From positions 1 through 31,392 of the forward strand of contig DCGP01000019.1 of assembly GCA_002314595.1 (NCBI GenBank): a stretch of 31,392 nucleotides of DNA, in the 5' to 3' direction. Positions 31,301-31,392 of this stretch are shown here, piece by piece; position 1 is the first letter of the stretch; every line of letters begins with the position of its first letter. The notes under the pieces were generated by a model. It worked only from the letters and a program-made list of their open reading frames with translations, did not search any database and was not told the DNA's origin. The DNA is from Clostridiales bacterium UBA1775. GTDB taxonomy: Bacteria; Bacillota; Clostridia; Monoglobales; Firm-18. The translations under genes and the position numbers were made by a program.

Positions 31301-31327
31301 TTTTTTAATACTTTTTTCAAAAAAGTG

Positions 31328-31356
31328 TTGACAAATATTAGAGAATATGCTATAAT
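31328..31356 (+). promoter_or_regulatory. Promoter of the second tRNA gene
   Basis: TTGACA (31328-31333), 17 bases, TATAAT (31351-31356): both hexamers perfect, 15 bases before the tRNA 5' end. Confidence 0.92.
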
Positions 31357-31371
31357 TCATAGCAGTGTTGT

Positions 31372-31392
31372 GCTGGTGTAGCTCAATTGGCA
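31372..31392 (+). tRNA. tRNA gene, 5' end only (possibly tRNA-Thr)
   Basis: GCTGGTGTAGCTCAATTGGCA has the acceptor 5' strand, the T8-A9 region and the start of the D arm. The gene is cut by the window end, so the anticodon is unknown; the acceptor sequence resembles tRNA-Thr of Clostridia. Confidence 0.75.

Noticed and set aside
31309..31326. ACTTTTTT-C-AAAAAAGT palindrome after tRNA-Pro as a terminator
   Set aside because: It has almost no loop, only A-T pairs beyond the ends and no T tail; termination by the T run next to CCA is as likely.
1..31392. CRISPR arrays, insertion sequences, prophage or attachment sites
   Set aside because: No regularly spaced repeats, transposase or integrase frames, or tRNA-flanking direct repeats were seen.

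Overview
The window is A+T-rich chromosomal DNA from an anaerobic low-GC Firmicute, most likely a gut-type member of class Clostridia. The evidence is the 5S and tRNA sequences, strong AGGAGG-type ribosome sites, TTGACA-N17-TATAAT promoters, single-chain glycyl-tRNA synthetase, an ECF-type transporter S component, and a glycyl-radical-enzyme microcompartment. The species cannot be named from the sequence alone. No transposase, integrase, phage gene or CRISPR array is visible.

Layout. 1-401 holds the end of an rRNA operon (23S tail, 5S, terminator). 436-3457 is a small sugar or inositol-type catabolic set (MocA-family dehydrogenase, TIM-barrel isomerase) divergent from an AraC regulator. 3469-4590 holds a TM1266-like hydrogenase-system regulator behind an apparent transcription attenuator, then an ECF S component; the two genes carry a shared leader motif. 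4594-8570 (minus) is a glycerol-3-phosphate-dehydrogenase-like cluster (GlpA-type flavoprotein with a BFD-like domain, second flavoprotein, DUF1667 protein) under a DeoR regulator. 8707-9600 is a probable acyltransferase-fold protein.

9784-24070 is the centrepiece: a glycyl-radical-enzyme bacterial microcompartment locus in two transcription blocks. Block 1 is a HAD phosphatase, GRE dehydratase, activase, PduU/EutS-like shell protein and PduV/EutP-like GTPase. Block 2 is a class II aldolase, GlcG/PduO-C-like protein, alcohol dehydrogenase, two BMC-H proteins, EutN pentamer, PduS-like Fe-S flavoprotein, PduT-like BMC-T, CoA-acylating aldehyde dehydrogenase, second BMC-T, PduL and a DeoR regulator. 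The logic fits fucose/rhamnose use: the aldolase releases lactaldehyde plus DHAP, lactaldehyde is reduced to 1,2-propanediol, the B12-independent GRE dehydrates it to propionaldehyde, and the aldehyde is split to propanol and propionyl-CoA then propionyl-phosphate. Most enzymes carry amphipathic encapsulation-peptide-like ends. Sugar isomerase and kinase genes are absent from the window. Both block promoters carry the same 19-bp element in opposite orientation.

The most unusual features are a BMC-H gene with two good start sites, the longer adding a 48-residue Lys-rich tail; an alcohol dehydrogenase ORF with a 96-residue unrecognised N-terminal part plus an internal Shine-Dalgarno and start; the attenuator and repeated leader motif near 3.5-3.9 kb; and a single-base frameshift in a CapD/PglF-type polysaccharide gene. 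24201-31392 is otherwise housekeeping: the polysaccharide gene, DUF5685, J-domain and membrane proteins, a MATE transporter, glycyl-tRNA synthetase, tRNA-Pro and the start of another tRNA.
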